Assembly: GCF_036803785.1 (NCBI RefSeq)
Contig: NZ_DAIRTR010000038.1
Coordinates: forward strand, 1-22,713
Reading direction: 5' to 3'
From: Pelomicrobium sp036803785
GTDB taxonomy: Bacteria > Pseudomonadota > Gammaproteobacteria > Burkholderiales > UBA6910
DNA: 22,713 bases
The number at the start of each line of letters is the position of its first letter. Within the stretch, counting starts at the first letter, position 1. This document shows, piece after piece, positions 1 through 8,028 of the stretch. The notes beneath the pieces are model-generated. The model ran no database searches. It was not told the origin of the DNA and saw only the letters and a list, made by a program, of their open reading frames with translations. The translations under genes were made by a program, and so were the position numbers.

Positions 1-45
1 ACCCAGCGGCGCCACGTGCCCTGTAAAGCCAGGCCGGTTTGTCCA

Positions 46-2019
46 TCATCCCTGTAAGAGCCGCATTTCGGCAGCGGCGAGGGCTTCGGGGGTTCCCAGC
101 AGCACCACCACATCGCCCTCCTCCAAGCGTGTTTGCGGCGTCGGCGCGAGCCCGCGAATGCCGCGCCGGCGGATGGCGGTGACCTCCACCTGCAGCGCCT
201 CGAGCCGCAGCTCCTCCAGGCTCCGTCCGATGGCCGCCGCGCCTGCCGCCATCAGCACGCTGTGTAGCCGCGGCTGGGGTTTCTCGGGCGAGTCCAGGGA
301 CTCGTCGCTCTCGCCACGAAAAAAACCCCGGAACAAGGCATAGCGCTGCCGGCGCGCTTCGCGGATGCGCTTGAGCACCCGGTTGAGCGGCACGCCCACC
401 AGCAAAAGGGCCTGGGAGCCCAGCATCAGGCTCCCTTCCATGATCTCGGACACCACTTCGGCCGCCCCGGCCTTGAGCAGGAGGTCGATGTCGCTGTCAT
501 CGACAGTGCGCACCAGCACGGGAAGATCGGGCCGCTCCTGGTGCACCGCCGCCAGGACGCGCAGCGCGGAGGGCGTGTTGGCGTAAGTGACCACTAGGGC
601 CCTGGCGCGCTTCAAGCCCGCAGCGATTAGCACCTCGCGACGCGCCGCGTCCCCGTAGACCACGCTCTCGCCTGCGGCGGCGGCCTCCCGGATGCGCTGT
701 GGGTCCAAGTCAAGGGCGATGAAAGGCACCCCCTCCCGCTCCAGCATCCGCGCGAGATTCTGGCCGCTGCGGCCGTAGCCGCAGATGATCACGTGCCCCT
801 CGGTGCTCATGGTCTGCACCGCGATGCGGGTGAGCTCCAGGGCGCGCGCCATCCACTCTCCGGACGCAAAGCGGCGCACCAGGGGCTCGCTGTACTGGAT
901 CAAAAACGGCGCCGCCAGCATGGAGAGCACCATGCCGGCGAGCAGCGCCTGCATGACGGCAGTATCCACCACGGCGTGGCGGTCCGCGAGCTGCAGCAAC
1001 ACGAAGCCGAACTCACCGGCGTGGGCGAGCGCCAGCCCGGTACGCAGCGCCACGCCAGAATCGGCACCCGCCAGCCGGGCAAGGGCCGTGATGAGGGCGC
1101 CCTTGGCCACCACCAGCAGGGCAACGGTGGCCGCGACCCAGCTCCAGTTGGCGAGCACCGCCCGCCAGTCGAGGAGCATGCCGATGGTGACGAAGAAGAA
1201 ACCCAACAACACCTCGCGGAACGGTCGGATGTCCTCTTCCACCTGGTAGCGGTACTCGGTCTCGGAAATGAGCACGCCGGCGAGAAACGCCCCCAGCGCG
1301 AGCGACAGTCCCGCCTGCTGGGTGAGAAAAGCGAGCCCCAGCACCGTGAGCAGCAGGTTGAGGATGAAAAGCTCGGAGGACTTCTGCCGCGCCACCAGGT
1401 GGAACCAGGGCCGCATCAGCCGCTGTCCCAGCACCAGGATGACGAACAGCACCAGGGCCGCCTTGACCACCGCCAGGCCAAGGGCCCAGACGAGCTGCTC
1501 CCCTGGTCGGGCCAGGGCGGGAATCGCGATCAGGAGGGGCACCACCGCCAGGTCCTGGAACAAGGCGGCGCCGATGATAGCCCGCCCGTGGGGAGCGTTG
1601 AGCTCGAAGCGCTCGGCCAGCATTTTGCCCAGGATGGCGGTGGAGGACATGGCGAGCACTGCGCCGATGGCGAAGCCCGCCTGCCACGGGACCCCCAAGG
1701 CGAGGGCGAGCAGCATGACCAGCACGACGGTGGAGACCACCTGGGCGGCACCGAAGCCGAACACCTCCCGCCGCAGGGTGCGCAGGCGCGGCAGACTGAA
1801 CTCCAGCCCGATGGTGAACATGAGGAACACCACCCCGAATTCCGCCAGGTAGCTCGCCTCGGCGCTTTCCGCCACCCAGCCCAGGGTGTGGGGCCCCACC
1901 AGGATGCCCACCAGCAGGTAGCCCAGGAGGGGCGGCAAGCCGAGGCGGCGGGCCGCCACCACCACCGTCACCGCGGCGGCGAGGACGGTGAGGGCGATCT
2001 GGAGGGTGTCGTGGAGCAT
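46..2019 (-). CDS. CPA2-family monovalent cation:proton antiporter with RCK (TrkA-N and TrkA-C) domains, KefB/KefC-like
   Basis: Inner-membrane antiporter predicted to exchange K+ or Na+ for protons. The 657-residue product has about 12 hydrophobic segments over residues 1-380, including the CPA2 ion-binding region FQDLAVVPLL with Asp156. A cytoplasmic TrkA-N/RCK nucleotide-binding domain follows (about 408-525), opening with the Rossmann loop GYGRSG at 414-419 and the acidic strand end DLDP at 437-440. A TrkA-C ligand domain occupies about 580-655. The length and domain order are full for KefB/KefC-like proteins. The ATG at 2019 fits the expected N-terminus of the first helix. It is divergent from kdsC, with a 142-base shared upstream region. 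Whether it is glutathione-gated like E. coli KefC cannot be told from sequence; the ion specificity is also open. Confidence 0.93.
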   Translation of the reverse strand: MLHDTLQIALTVLAAAVTVVVAARRLGLPPLLGYLLVGILVGPHTLGWVAESAEASYLAEFGVVFLMFTIGLEFSLPRLRTLRREVFGFGAAQVVSTVVLVMLLALALGVPWQAGFAIGAVLAMSSTAILGKMLAERFELNAPHGRAIIGAALFQDLAVVPLLIAIPALARPGEQLVWALGLAVVKAALVLFVILVLGQRLMRPWFHLVARQKSSELFILNLLLTVLGLAFLTQQAGLSLALGAFLAGVLISETEYRYQVEEDIRPFREVLLGFFFVTIGMLLDWRAVLANWSWVAATVALLVVAKGALITALARLAGADSGVALRTGLALAHAGEFGFVLLQLADRHAVVDTAVMQALLAGMVLSMLAAPFLIQYSEPLVRRFASGEWMARALELTRIAVQTMSTEGHVIICGYGRSGQNLARMLEREGVPFIALDLDPQRIREAAAAGESVVYGDAARREVLIAAGLKRARALVVTYANTPSALRVLAAVHQERPDLPVLVRTVDDSDIDLLLKAGAAEVVSEIMEGSLMLGSQALLLVGVPLNRVLKRIREARRQRYALFRGFFRGESDESLDSPEKPQPRLHSVLMAAGAAAIGRSLEELRLEALQVEVTAIRRRGIRGLAPTPQTRLEEGDVVVLLGTPEALAAAEMRLLQG

Positions 2020-2087
2020 GGGCCGTAATCATGCCCTAGCGGCCGGGATTTGGGGCAGCGCCCGGACGGTGCCCGCCCGGGCTCTGC

Positions 2088-2093
2088 TATACT
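2088..2093 (+). promoter_or_regulatory. Candidate -10 element (TATACT) for the kdsC-lpt operon
   Basis: TATACT lies in the divergent gap between the antiporter and kdsC, about 70 bases before the kdsC ATG, predicting a start of transcription near 2100. No good -35 hexamer is seen 16-18 bases upstream. A short inverted repeat (GCCCGG/CCGGGC, within about 2058-2081) sits immediately upstream and could be an operator. The assignment rests on the -10 match and the position only. Confidence 0.4.
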
Positions 2094-2161
2094 TGCGAAC
2101 CGCCTCGCGCACCGAGCCTTCTCCCTCCCATGGGCTGCCCTGCACCGCCGCCGTTCGTTGC

Positions 2162-2686
2162 ATGAACCCGCTGCTCACCCGTGCCCGCTTGATCCGCCTC
2201 GCCGCCTTCGACGTGGACGGCGTGCTGAGCGATGGGCGGCTCTACTACGGGGAGGAAGGCGACGCGCTGAAGGCGTTCGGCACCCTGGATGGCCACGGGC
2301 TCAAGTTGCTCGCCGCCACGGGGGTGCATCTTGCCATCATTACCGCACGCAGCTCCCGGCTGGTGGAGCAGCGGGCGCGCAACCTGGGGGTGGAATTCCT
2401 GTTCCAGGGCGTCGAGGACAAGGCCTCGGTGCTGGAAAAGCTGCTGGGGGAAATGGGACTGGAAGGGCGCGAGGCGGCCTATATGGGCGATGACGTCGTG
2501 GACCTGCCGGTGATGCGCCGCTGCGGGCTGGCCATCACCGTGCCCGAGGCGCCGGCCTTGGTCAAGCGCCACGCCCACTTCGTCACCCAGGCGAAGGGCG
2601 GTCGCGGCGCGGTACGTGAAGCCTGTGAGCTGATCATGTGGGCCCAGGGCACCTTGGACGGCGCTCTCGCGCCTTACCTGCGTTGA
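2162..2686 (+). CDS. kdsC: 3-deoxy-D-manno-octulosonate 8-phosphate phosphatase KdsC
   Basis: HAD-superfamily phosphatase that removes phosphate from Kdo-8-phosphate to give Kdo, the inner-core sugar of lipopolysaccharide; cytoplasmic. The 174-residue protein shows the HAD motif I AFDVDGVLSDG with nucleophile Asp17 and acid/base Asp19, motif II in AIITARSS, and motif IV GDDVVDLPVM. The small, cap-less C1-type size matches KdsC. The ATG at 2162 gives the usual family length; the frame is open further upstream but the extra residues do not look like KdsC, and the candidate promoter lies between. No clear Shine-Dalgarno sequence is visible. It leads directly into lptC. The isomerase gene kdsD, a frequent upstream partner, is not present here. 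Confidence 0.95.
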   Translation: MNPLLTRARLIRLAAFDVDGVLSDGRLYYGEEGDALKAFGTLDGHGLKLLAATGVHLAIITARSSRLVEQRARNLGVEFLFQGVEDKASVLEKLLGEMGLEGREAAYMGDDVVDLPVMRRCGLAITVPEAPALVKRHAHFVTQAKGGRGAVREACELIMWAQGTLDGALAPYLR

Positions 2687-2703
2687 GCGCCGCAACCCTC
2701 GCC

Positions 2704-3294
2704 GTGGATCACCTGCGCGCCCTGGACCGCCTGGCTTCCTTTTTTCCCTTGCTGCTGCTCGTGGCGCTCGCGGCCCTCACGTACTGGCTGGACCGCACGG
2801 TGCAACCGCCGGCGCCGGATCTCACCGCTGCCCTGCGCCACGACCCGGACTTCATCGCCGAGGGCTTCTCCGCGGTGCAGCTCGGTCCCGACGGCCGCTC
2901 TCGCTACGTGATCACGGGCCGGCGGCTGGTCCACTACCCGGACGACGACACGGCCCATGTGGAGGAGCCGCGGGTGCTGATTACCGAGCCGGGAAAGCCT
3001 CCGGTGCGCGTTTCCGCCCGCCGGGGAATGATCACCGACGACGCAGAGCACGTGTACCTGATGGACGAGGTGCGCATCGAGCGGGGCGGTGGCATCGAGG
3101 AGGGGGGCGCGGTGCTCACCACCAGCTACCTCCACATCCTCCCCGGTGAGGAACGGGCCAAGACCGATCAGCCCGTGACGCTCGAGGACGCGAATACCGT
3201 GATCCACGGCGTTGGCTTAGAATTCGACCAGAAAACGCGAACCGTGACGATCCACCAGGTCAAAGGCCAATATGCTCTGGCGAACGGGCGTTGA
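2704..3294 (+). CDS. lptC: LPS export ABC transporter periplasmic protein LptC
   Basis: Bitopic inner-membrane protein that takes lipopolysaccharide from the LptBFG transporter and passes it to LptA. The 196-residue product has one N-terminal membrane helix (about residues 11-29) followed by a periplasmic beta-jellyroll region typical of LptC (for example the segment with RRLVHYPDDD). The GTG at 2704 is preferred because it places the helix close to the N-terminus. TTG 2683 (touching the kdsC stop) and GTG 2638 (inside kdsC) are also in frame, and no start has a convincing ribosome-binding site. The 3' end overlaps lptA by 23 bases, suggesting translational coupling. Confidence 0.87.
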   Translation: MDHLRALDRLASFFPLLLLVALAALTYWLDRTVQPPAPDLTAALRHDPDFIAEGFSAVQLGPDGRSRYVITGRRLVHYPDDDTAHVEEPRVLITEPGKPPVRVSARRGMITDDAEHVYLMDEVRIERGGGIEEGGAVLTTSYLHILPGEERAKTDQPVTLEDANTVIHGVGLEFDQKTRTVTIHQVKGQYALANGR

Positions 3295-3853
3295 TCGGGC
3301 CAGAGCATGGCTCGTACGGCTCCTCACCGCGACGCTGCTCGCCTGTGGGGTCGCCTACGCGCAGCCCTTGAAGCCAGACCGGGAACAGCCGATTCATTTG
3401 GAGGCGGACAGCGGAACCTTCGACGACGCCAAGAAGACGGCGGTGTTCACCGGCAACGTGGTGCTCACCCAGGGCACGCTCACTATCCGCGCCGATCGCC
3501 TGGTGGTGACCCAGAGCACGGACGGCTTCCAGCGCGGCGTGGCCTACGGCGACCCCGCTTCTTTCCGCCAAAAGCGGCAGGGTACCGACGAGTGGATCGA
3601 GGGTTGGGCGAAGCGCATGGAATACGACAGCCGCACCGAGACCTTAGAGCTGTTCGAGGACGCGCGCATGCGCCGCGGCCAGGACGAGGTACGGGGAAGC
3701 TACATCTCCTACAACGCCCAAACCGAGCTGTTCCGCGTGTTGGGCTCCGTCAAGGGCGAGAGCACCGGGGGCGGCTCCTCGGGCCGGGTGCGCGCCGTGA
3801 TCCAGCCAAAGAGCCGCGACGGCGAGGAGCGCGCGAGCGGCCGCCCGCGCTGA
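3272..3853 (+). CDS. lptA: Lipopolysaccharide transport periplasmic protein LptA
   Basis: Periplasmic bridge protein that carries LPS from LptC to the outer-membrane LptD/E complex. The 193-residue precursor has a Sec signal peptide (arginine-rich start, hydrophobic stretch about 13-27, cleavage probably after AYA at residue 30). The OstA/LptA fold follows, with the characteristic opening QPIHLEADSGTFDD and AVFTGNVVLTQGTLTIRADR. The C-terminal tail is polar and probably disordered. The start at 3272 lies inside lptC, the common arrangement in this operon. It is followed 44 bases later by lptB. Confidence 0.95.
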   Translation: MLWRTGVDRARAWLVRLLTATLLACGVAYAQPLKPDREQPIHLEADSGTFDDAKKTAVFTGNVVLTQGTLTIRADRLVVTQSTDGFQRGVAYGDPASFRQKRQGTDEWIEGWAKRMEYDSRTETLELFEDARMRRGQDEVRGSYISYNAQTELFRVLGSVKGESTGGGSSGRVRAVIQPKSRDGEERASGRPR

Positions 3854-3897
3854 AGCCCGCTCGCGCCGCCACGCTCCGTGATCGCGATGGAAACACC

Positions 3898-4620
3898 ATG
3901 AGCACCTTGAGGGTCGAGCGACTGGAAAAACGCTACCGCTCCCGCACGGTGGTCAAGGATGTGTCCCTGGAGGTGGCAAGCGGTGAGGTGGTGGGCCTGC
4001 TGGGTCCCAACGGAGCGGGCAAGACCACCTGCTTCTACATGATGGTGGGGCTCGTGCCCCTCACCCGGGGCCGCATCTTCCTGGACGACCGGGAGCTCAG
4101 CCATATGCCGATCCACCGTCGCGCCCGGCTGGGACTGTCCTATCTGCCCCAGGAAGCCTCCATCTTCCGGCGTCTCAACGTGGCCGACAACATCCGCGCG
4201 GTGCTGGAGCTGCACACCGACGACCCGGACGAACTGGAAAACGAGCTGGAGGACCTGCTCCACGAACTGCACATCACCCACCTGCGCGACAGCCCCGCCG
4301 TGAGCCTTTCCGGCGGCGAGCGCCGGCGCGTGGAGATCGCCCGGACGCTGGCGAGCCGCCCGCGCTTCATCCTGCTCGACGAGCCCTTCGCCGGCGTCGA
4401 CCCGATCGCTGTGCTGGACATCCAGAAGATCGTGGGTTTCCTGAAAGAGCGGGGCATTGGCATCCTGATCACCGACCACAACGTGCGCGAAACCCTGGGC
4501 ATCTGCGATCGCGCCTACATCATCAACGAAGGGCTGGTCCTGGCCAACGGCAAACCGGAGGAAATCATTTATAATGAGAGCGTTCGCAAGGTCTATCTGG
4601 GCGAGAATTTCAGACTATAA
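3898..4620 (+). CDS. lptB: LPS export ABC transporter ATP-binding protein LptB
   Basis: Cytoplasmic ATPase of the LptB2FG complex that powers extraction of LPS from the inner membrane. The 240-residue protein has Walker A GPNGAGKTT (36-44), Q-loop in SYLPQEASIF, the ABC signature LSGGE (137-141), Walker B FILLDEPF (157-164) and the switch His194 in TDHNVRET. The C-terminal YNESVRKVYLGENF is typical of LptB. The ATG at 3898 gives the family's usual length; the frame stays open upstream through lptA, but that sequence is an overlap artefact. LptF and LptG are not in this window. A consensus -10 hexamer lies within its 3' end. Confidence 0.97.
   Translation: MSTLRVERLEKRYRSRTVVKDVSLEVASGEVVGLLGPNGAGKTTCFYMMVGLVPLTRGRIFLDDRELSHMPIHRRARLGLSYLPQEASIFRRLNVADNIRAVLELHTDDPDELENELEDLLHELHITHLRDSPAVSLSGGERRRVEIARTLASRPRFILLDEPFAGVDPIAVLDIQKIVGFLKERGIGILITDHNVRETLGICDRAYIINEGLVLANGKPEEIIYNESVRKVYLGENFRL
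4570..4575 (+). promoter_or_regulatory. Candidate intragenic -10 element (TATAAT) before rpoN
   Basis: A perfect TATAAT sits in the last part of lptB, about 100 bases ahead of the rpoN ATG. The -35 position 17 bases upstream (ACGGCA) matches only three of six consensus bases. It could give rpoN its own transcript. However, the same bases encode Tyr-Asn in the conserved LptB C-terminus, so the hexamer may be coincidental. Confidence 0.3.
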
Positions 4621-4674
4621 TTCATAGCGTTAAGCCACCAGAGCAACTTTCATTCCGCACTGCCTTCCGGCCTC

Positions 4675-6114
4675 ATGAAGCCTTCCCTGCAGCTTAAGCT
4701 CACGCAGCATCTCGCGCTGACGCCCCAGTTGCAGCAGTCCATCCGGCTCCTGCAGCTCTCCACGCTGGAGCTGAACCAGGAGGTGGAGCGCATCCTGCAG
4801 GAAAACCCTCTGCTCGAGCGGGAGGAGGAAGACGAAGAGTCCTCGCCCGCGTTTGCTTCCGAGCGCTCGGCGCTGCCCACCGAGTCCCTGGACACGGCGG
4901 TGCCCGGGGCGGGCGCGGAAACCTCGGACCCGATCGTCGCCCCGGATTCGGGCTGGCTCGAGGACGAGGGCTCCTACCACGGTTCCCGGGACGACGGCGA
5001 GGACGCGGGCTATCCCCAGCTTGCCGCCGGCACGCCCACCCTGCGTGAGCACCTCAACTGGCAGTTGAGCCTCACCAAGCTCTCCGAGCGCGACCGCCGG
5101 CTCACCCAGCTCCTAGTAGACGCGCTGGACGACGATGGTTACCTTACCCAGGACCTGGACGAACTGCTGGCCCTGCTGCCGCCGGAGCTGGGCGTGGAGC
5201 GAGACGAGCTCACGATCGCCTTGAGGCACCTGCAGAACCTGGACCCCCCGGGCGTCGGCGCGCGCAACCTCAAGGAATGCCTGCTGCTGCAGTTGAAGGC
5301 CCTCCCGGAGGAGACGCCTCATCTGAAAGAGGCGCTCGCGGTAGTGGAAAACCACCTGGAAACACTGGCCGCTCGGGACTACAACAAGCTAAAGCGCCTC
5401 CTTGGTTGCGACGACGCCTGCCTCAGGCAGGTGCAGAGCCTGATCACGCGGCTTAACCCGCGGCCGGGTTCGGACTTCGCCCAGGTGGAAACTCGCTACG
5501 TGGTGCCAGACGTTGTCGTCAAGAAAGTGAAGGGAGTTTGGGTCGCGAGCTTGAACCCTGAGGCCATGCCCCGACTGCGCATCAACCGCATGTACGCCGA
5601 CATCCTGAGCCGCAACCGGGACGCGAGCCACCAGCAGCTCGCAGCCCAGCTCCAGGAGGCGAAATGGCTGATCAAAAACGTGCAGCAGCGCTTCGACACC
5701 ATCCTGCGAGTCTCCCAGGCCATCGTGGACCGCCAGCGGCACTTCTTCGAGCATGGCGAAGTGGCCATGCGCCCGCTGGTGCTGCGGGAGATCGCCGAGA
5801 CACTCGGGCTGCATGAGTCCACCGTATCGCGCGTGACCTCCCAGAAGTACATGCTCACCCCGCGGGGTACCTACGAGCTCAAGTACTTCTTCGGCAGCCA
5901 CGTGCAGACAGAGACGGGCGGCGCCTGTTCCGCCACCGCCATCCGCGCCCTCATCAAGCAACTGGTGAGCGCAGAGGATTCCCGCCGCCCCCTCTCCGAC
6001 AGCCAGATTTCCGAGATTCTCGGTCAGCAAGGCATCATGGTGGCGCGCCGCACCGTCGCCAAGTACCGCGAGTCGATGCAGATCCTTCCGGCGAACCTGC
6101 GTAAATCCCTTTGA
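4675..6114 (+). CDS. rpoN: RNA polymerase sigma-54 factor RpoN
   Basis: Alternative sigma factor that directs RNA polymerase to -24/-12 promoters and needs enhancer-binding activators. The 479-residue protein has the Q/L-rich activator-interaction region I at the start (LALTPQLQQSIRLLQLSTLEL), an acidic low-complexity region II at about 43-110, the core-binding domain, a helix-turn-helix in the stretch with LGLHESTVSRVTSQKY, and the diagnostic RpoN box ARRTVAKYRE at 457-466. Length is normal. The ATG at 4675 gives the conserved MKPSLQLKL start. Position between lptB and hpf is the classical proteobacterial arrangement. Confidence 0.98.
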   Translation: MKPSLQLKLTQHLALTPQLQQSIRLLQLSTLELNQEVERILQENPLLEREEEDEESSPAFASERSALPTESLDTAVPGAGAETSDPIVAPDSGWLEDEGSYHGSRDDGEDAGYPQLAAGTPTLREHLNWQLSLTKLSERDRRLTQLLVDALDDDGYLTQDLDELLALLPPELGVERDELTIALRHLQNLDPPGVGARNLKECLLLQLKALPEETPHLKEALAVVENHLETLAARDYNKLKRLLGCDDACLRQVQSLITRLNPRPGSDFAQVETRYVVPDVVVKKVKGVWVASLNPEAMPRLRINRMYADILSRNRDASHQQLAAQLQEAKWLIKNVQQRFDTILRVSQAIVDRQRHFFEHGEVAMRPLVLREIAETLGLHESTVSRVTSQKYMLTPRGTYELKYFFGSHVQTETGGACSATAIRALIKQLVSAEDSRRPLSDSQISEILGQQGIMVARRTVAKYRESMQILPANLRKSL

Positions 6115-6127
6115 CAGAGGAGACGTC

Positions 6128-6451
6128 ATGAACCTCACCGTGACCGGACATCACATCGACGTGACGCCGGCGATCCGCGATTATCTGACCTCGAAGCTTG
6201 CGCGGGTCACCCGCCACTTCGACCATGTGATCGACGTGAGCGTGATCCTCTCGGTGGAAAAAGCAAGACACAAGGCGGAAGCCTCCGTACGCGTGCGCGG
6301 CAAAGATCTCTTTGCCGAAGCCGACGACACAGACATGTACGCCGCCATCGACAGCCTGGTGGATAAGCTCGACCGTACCGTGCTGCGCCACAAGGAAAAG
6401 CAGGTCGACCGGCGCAACGGCGCGAGTCTGAAGCAGATGCCTGGTGAATAG
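6128..6451 (+). CDS. hpf: Ribosome hibernation-promoting factor, HPF/RaiA family (short form)
   Basis: Small protein that binds the 30S decoding region and promotes inactive 100S ribosomes in stationary phase. The 107 residues match the short HPF/YfiA fold: N-terminal NLTVTGHHIDVTPAIRDYL, then LARVTRHFDHVIDVSVILSVEK and the acidic motif EADDTDMYAAIDSLVDKLDRTV. There is no C-terminal dimerisation domain as in long HPF. A good ribosome-binding site (AGAGGAG) precedes the ATG, 13 bases after the rpoN stop, so it is probably co-transcribed with rpoN. Confidence 0.95.
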   Translation: MNLTVTGHHIDVTPAIRDYLTSKLARVTRHFDHVIDVSVILSVEKARHKAEASVRVRGKDLFAEADDTDMYAAIDSLVDKLDRTVLRHKEKQVDRRNGASLKQMPGE

Positions 6452-6481
6452 ATAATAGATAGCTGTGGAGACCGTCCTCGA

Positions 6482-6543
6482 CGGCCCGCGGAAGGGGAAC
6501 CGCACAGCCCGGGTGCCAGTAGGTTCCCGCATCCGCCGGGCCG
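6482..6543 (+). other. Large nested RNA hairpin between hpf and ptsN
   Basis: Three stacked stems can be read directly: an outer stem 6482-6491 with 6533-6543 (10 pairs, one bulged C at 6536), a middle stem GGGAACC 6495-6501 with GGTTCCC 6522-6528, and an inner stem GCAC 6502-6505 with GTGC 6513-6516 closing a 7-base loop. It is followed by CGATCTTTTCT, a weak T-run. It could be an attenuator or terminator after hpf, a processing or stabilising structure, or a 5' leader element for ptsN, which starts 22 bases further on without an obvious Shine-Dalgarno sequence. Confidence 0.6.
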
Positions 6544-6565
6544 CGATCTTTTCTGACGACGCATC

Positions 6566-7051
6566 ATGAACCTGATCGCCAAGCTGCTTCCCGAATCCCA
6601 CATCCTCCTCGACCTGGAGTGTGCCAGCAAAAAGCGCGTCTTCGAACAAGTAGGGTTATTGTTCGAAAACCAGATGCACATTGCCCGCAGCCTCTGTTTC
6701 GACTGCCTGTTCGCGCGCGAGAAGCTCGGCTCCACCGGCCTGGGCCAAGGCGTAGCCATCCCCCATGGGCGCATCAAGGGGCTCAAGGAGGCGGTAGGGG
6801 CGTTCGTGCGCGTGCGCGAACCCATTGCCTTCGATGCCCCGGACAACAAGCCGGTGCGGCTCATCTTCGTGCTGCTCGTGCCAGAGCGAGCCACTGACCA
6901 GCACCTGCAGATCCTCTCCGAGCTGGCGCAGATGTTCAGCGACAAGTCGTTCCGGGAGAAGCTGCTCGCGGCCAAGACTCCCCACGACGTGCATCTGCTG
7001 TTCGAAAACTGGGAGCCGCATGCCCCGAGTCAGCGTAGCGCGGCTGTTTGA
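6566..7051 (+). CDS. ptsN: PTS IIA-like nitrogen-regulatory protein PtsN (EIIA-Ntr)
   Basis: Phosphoacceptor protein of the regulatory nitrogen-PTS, receiving phosphate from NPr/HPr and influencing K+ transport, sigma-54-linked and envelope functions in relatives. The 161-residue protein has the PTS EIIA type-2 fold with the active-site histidine His67 in GVAIPHGRIKGL, plus the conserved RLIFVLLVPE strand and the C-terminal helix region with FREKLLAAKT. The gene follows hpf by 114 bases containing a strong hairpin, and its 3' end overlaps hprK by 32 bases. HPr and enzyme I are not in the window. Confidence 0.95.
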   Translation: MNLIAKLLPESHILLDLECASKKRVFEQVGLLFENQMHIARSLCFDCLFAREKLGSTGLGQGVAIPHGRIKGLKEAVGAFVRVREPIAFDAPDNKPVRLIFVLLVPERATDQHLQILSELAQMFSDKSFREKLLAAKTPHDVHLLFENWEPHAPSQRSAAV

Positions 7052-7970
7052 GGACAACCGAGAGAAACTTGCCCTGCGCTGGATCGCGGGACGGGAAGGC
7101 GCGTCCAAATTCCTCGACTCGGAGGCGATCCTGCACTCCACCAAGGGCCTGATCGGTCATCTCAACTTCATCCATCCCAATTGGATCCAGGTGCTATCCA
7201 CCTCGGAGACGGACTACATCTCCCACCTGGACGCGGCGCCCCTGCACCAGTTGTTCGAGACGGGAACGGTGTGCTTCATCGTGGCCGGTGGCGAGCAGCC
7301 GCCGGAGATTCTCAAAAGGCTCGCCGACGAGACGGCCACGCCGCTGCTCGCCTCGCCCCAGGCGAGCCTGGAGCTCATGTGGCTGCTGCGGCATTACCTG
7401 CACAAGGCCCTCGCCCCGTCGGTGTCCATGCACGGCGTGTTCCTCGACGTGTTGGGCATGGGGGTGCTGATCACGGGAGACTCGGGCGTGGGCAAGAGCG
7501 AGCTCGGCCTGGAGCTCATCTCCCGCGGCAGCGGGCTGGTGGCCGACGACATCGTGGAAATTTACCGGGTCGCACCCGAGACGCTGGAGGGGCGCTGCCC
7601 GCCGTTGCTGCGCGACTTCCTCGAGGTACGCGGCCTCGGAGTCCTCAACATCCGCGCCATCTTCGGCGAGACTTCGGTGCGGCCGAAAATGAACCTGAAG
7701 CTGATCGTTCACCTGGAGCGGCCCGCAGGTACAGACCTCGCCTCCATGGAGCGGCTGCCCCTGGAGGCGAGCTTCGAGGAAGTGCTGGGCGTTCCCGTGC
7801 GGCGAGTGAACATCCCAGTCGCCGCCGGAAGGAACCTCGCCGTGCTGGTGGAAGCGGCGGTGCGCAACACCATCTTGCAGTTGCGCGGCTACGACAGCAC
7901 GCGGGAATTCATCCGGCGCCACGAGCGCCACATGACGAACGAGGGTGCCCCGCCAGAGGCGGACGATTAA
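7020..7970 (+). CDS. hprK: HPr kinase/phosphorylase HprK
   Basis: Bifunctional enzyme that phosphorylates HPr on a serine with ATP and can remove it by phosphorolysis. The 316-residue product has an N-terminal domain (about 1-130) and the catalytic domain with His138, Walker A GDSGVGKS (153-160), the acidic ADDIVE (175-180) and the HprK signature EVRGLGVLNI (202-211), followed by GETSVRPKM. The ATG at 7020 gives the family-typical length and lies inside ptsN with GGGAG a few bases upstream. HprK next to ptsN and rapZ is a betaproteobacterial hallmark. Its HPr substrate must be encoded elsewhere. Confidence 0.96.
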   Translation: MPRVSVARLFEDNREKLALRWIAGREGASKFLDSEAILHSTKGLIGHLNFIHPNWIQVLSTSETDYISHLDAAPLHQLFETGTVCFIVAGGEQPPEILKRLADETATPLLASPQASLELMWLLRHYLHKALAPSVSMHGVFLDVLGMGVLITGDSGVGKSELGLELISRGSGLVADDIVEIYRVAPETLEGRCPPLLRDFLEVRGLGVLNIRAIFGETSVRPKMNLKLIVHLERPAGTDLASMERLPLEASFEEVLGVPVRRVNIPVAAGRNLAVLVEAAVRNTILQLRGYDSTREFIRRHERHMTNEGAPPEADD

Positions 7971-8028
7971 GGTCGGGGAGACCCGGGTCCGCCGAACGCG
8001 TTCTTCCGGCTTCTTCGTGGCTCTGCCC

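Noticed and set aside
1..45. Possible end of another gene at the window start
   Set aside because: Only 45 bases downstream of the antiporter stop; too short to recognise a product, and nothing else is seen in it.
793..2028. Long open frame of about 411 codons on the plus strand opposite the first antiporter
   Set aside because: Composition is rich in His, Gln, Gly and Glu with no recognisable domain; it is the mirror of a GC-rich coding strand. The antiporter on the minus strand has complete conserved domains.
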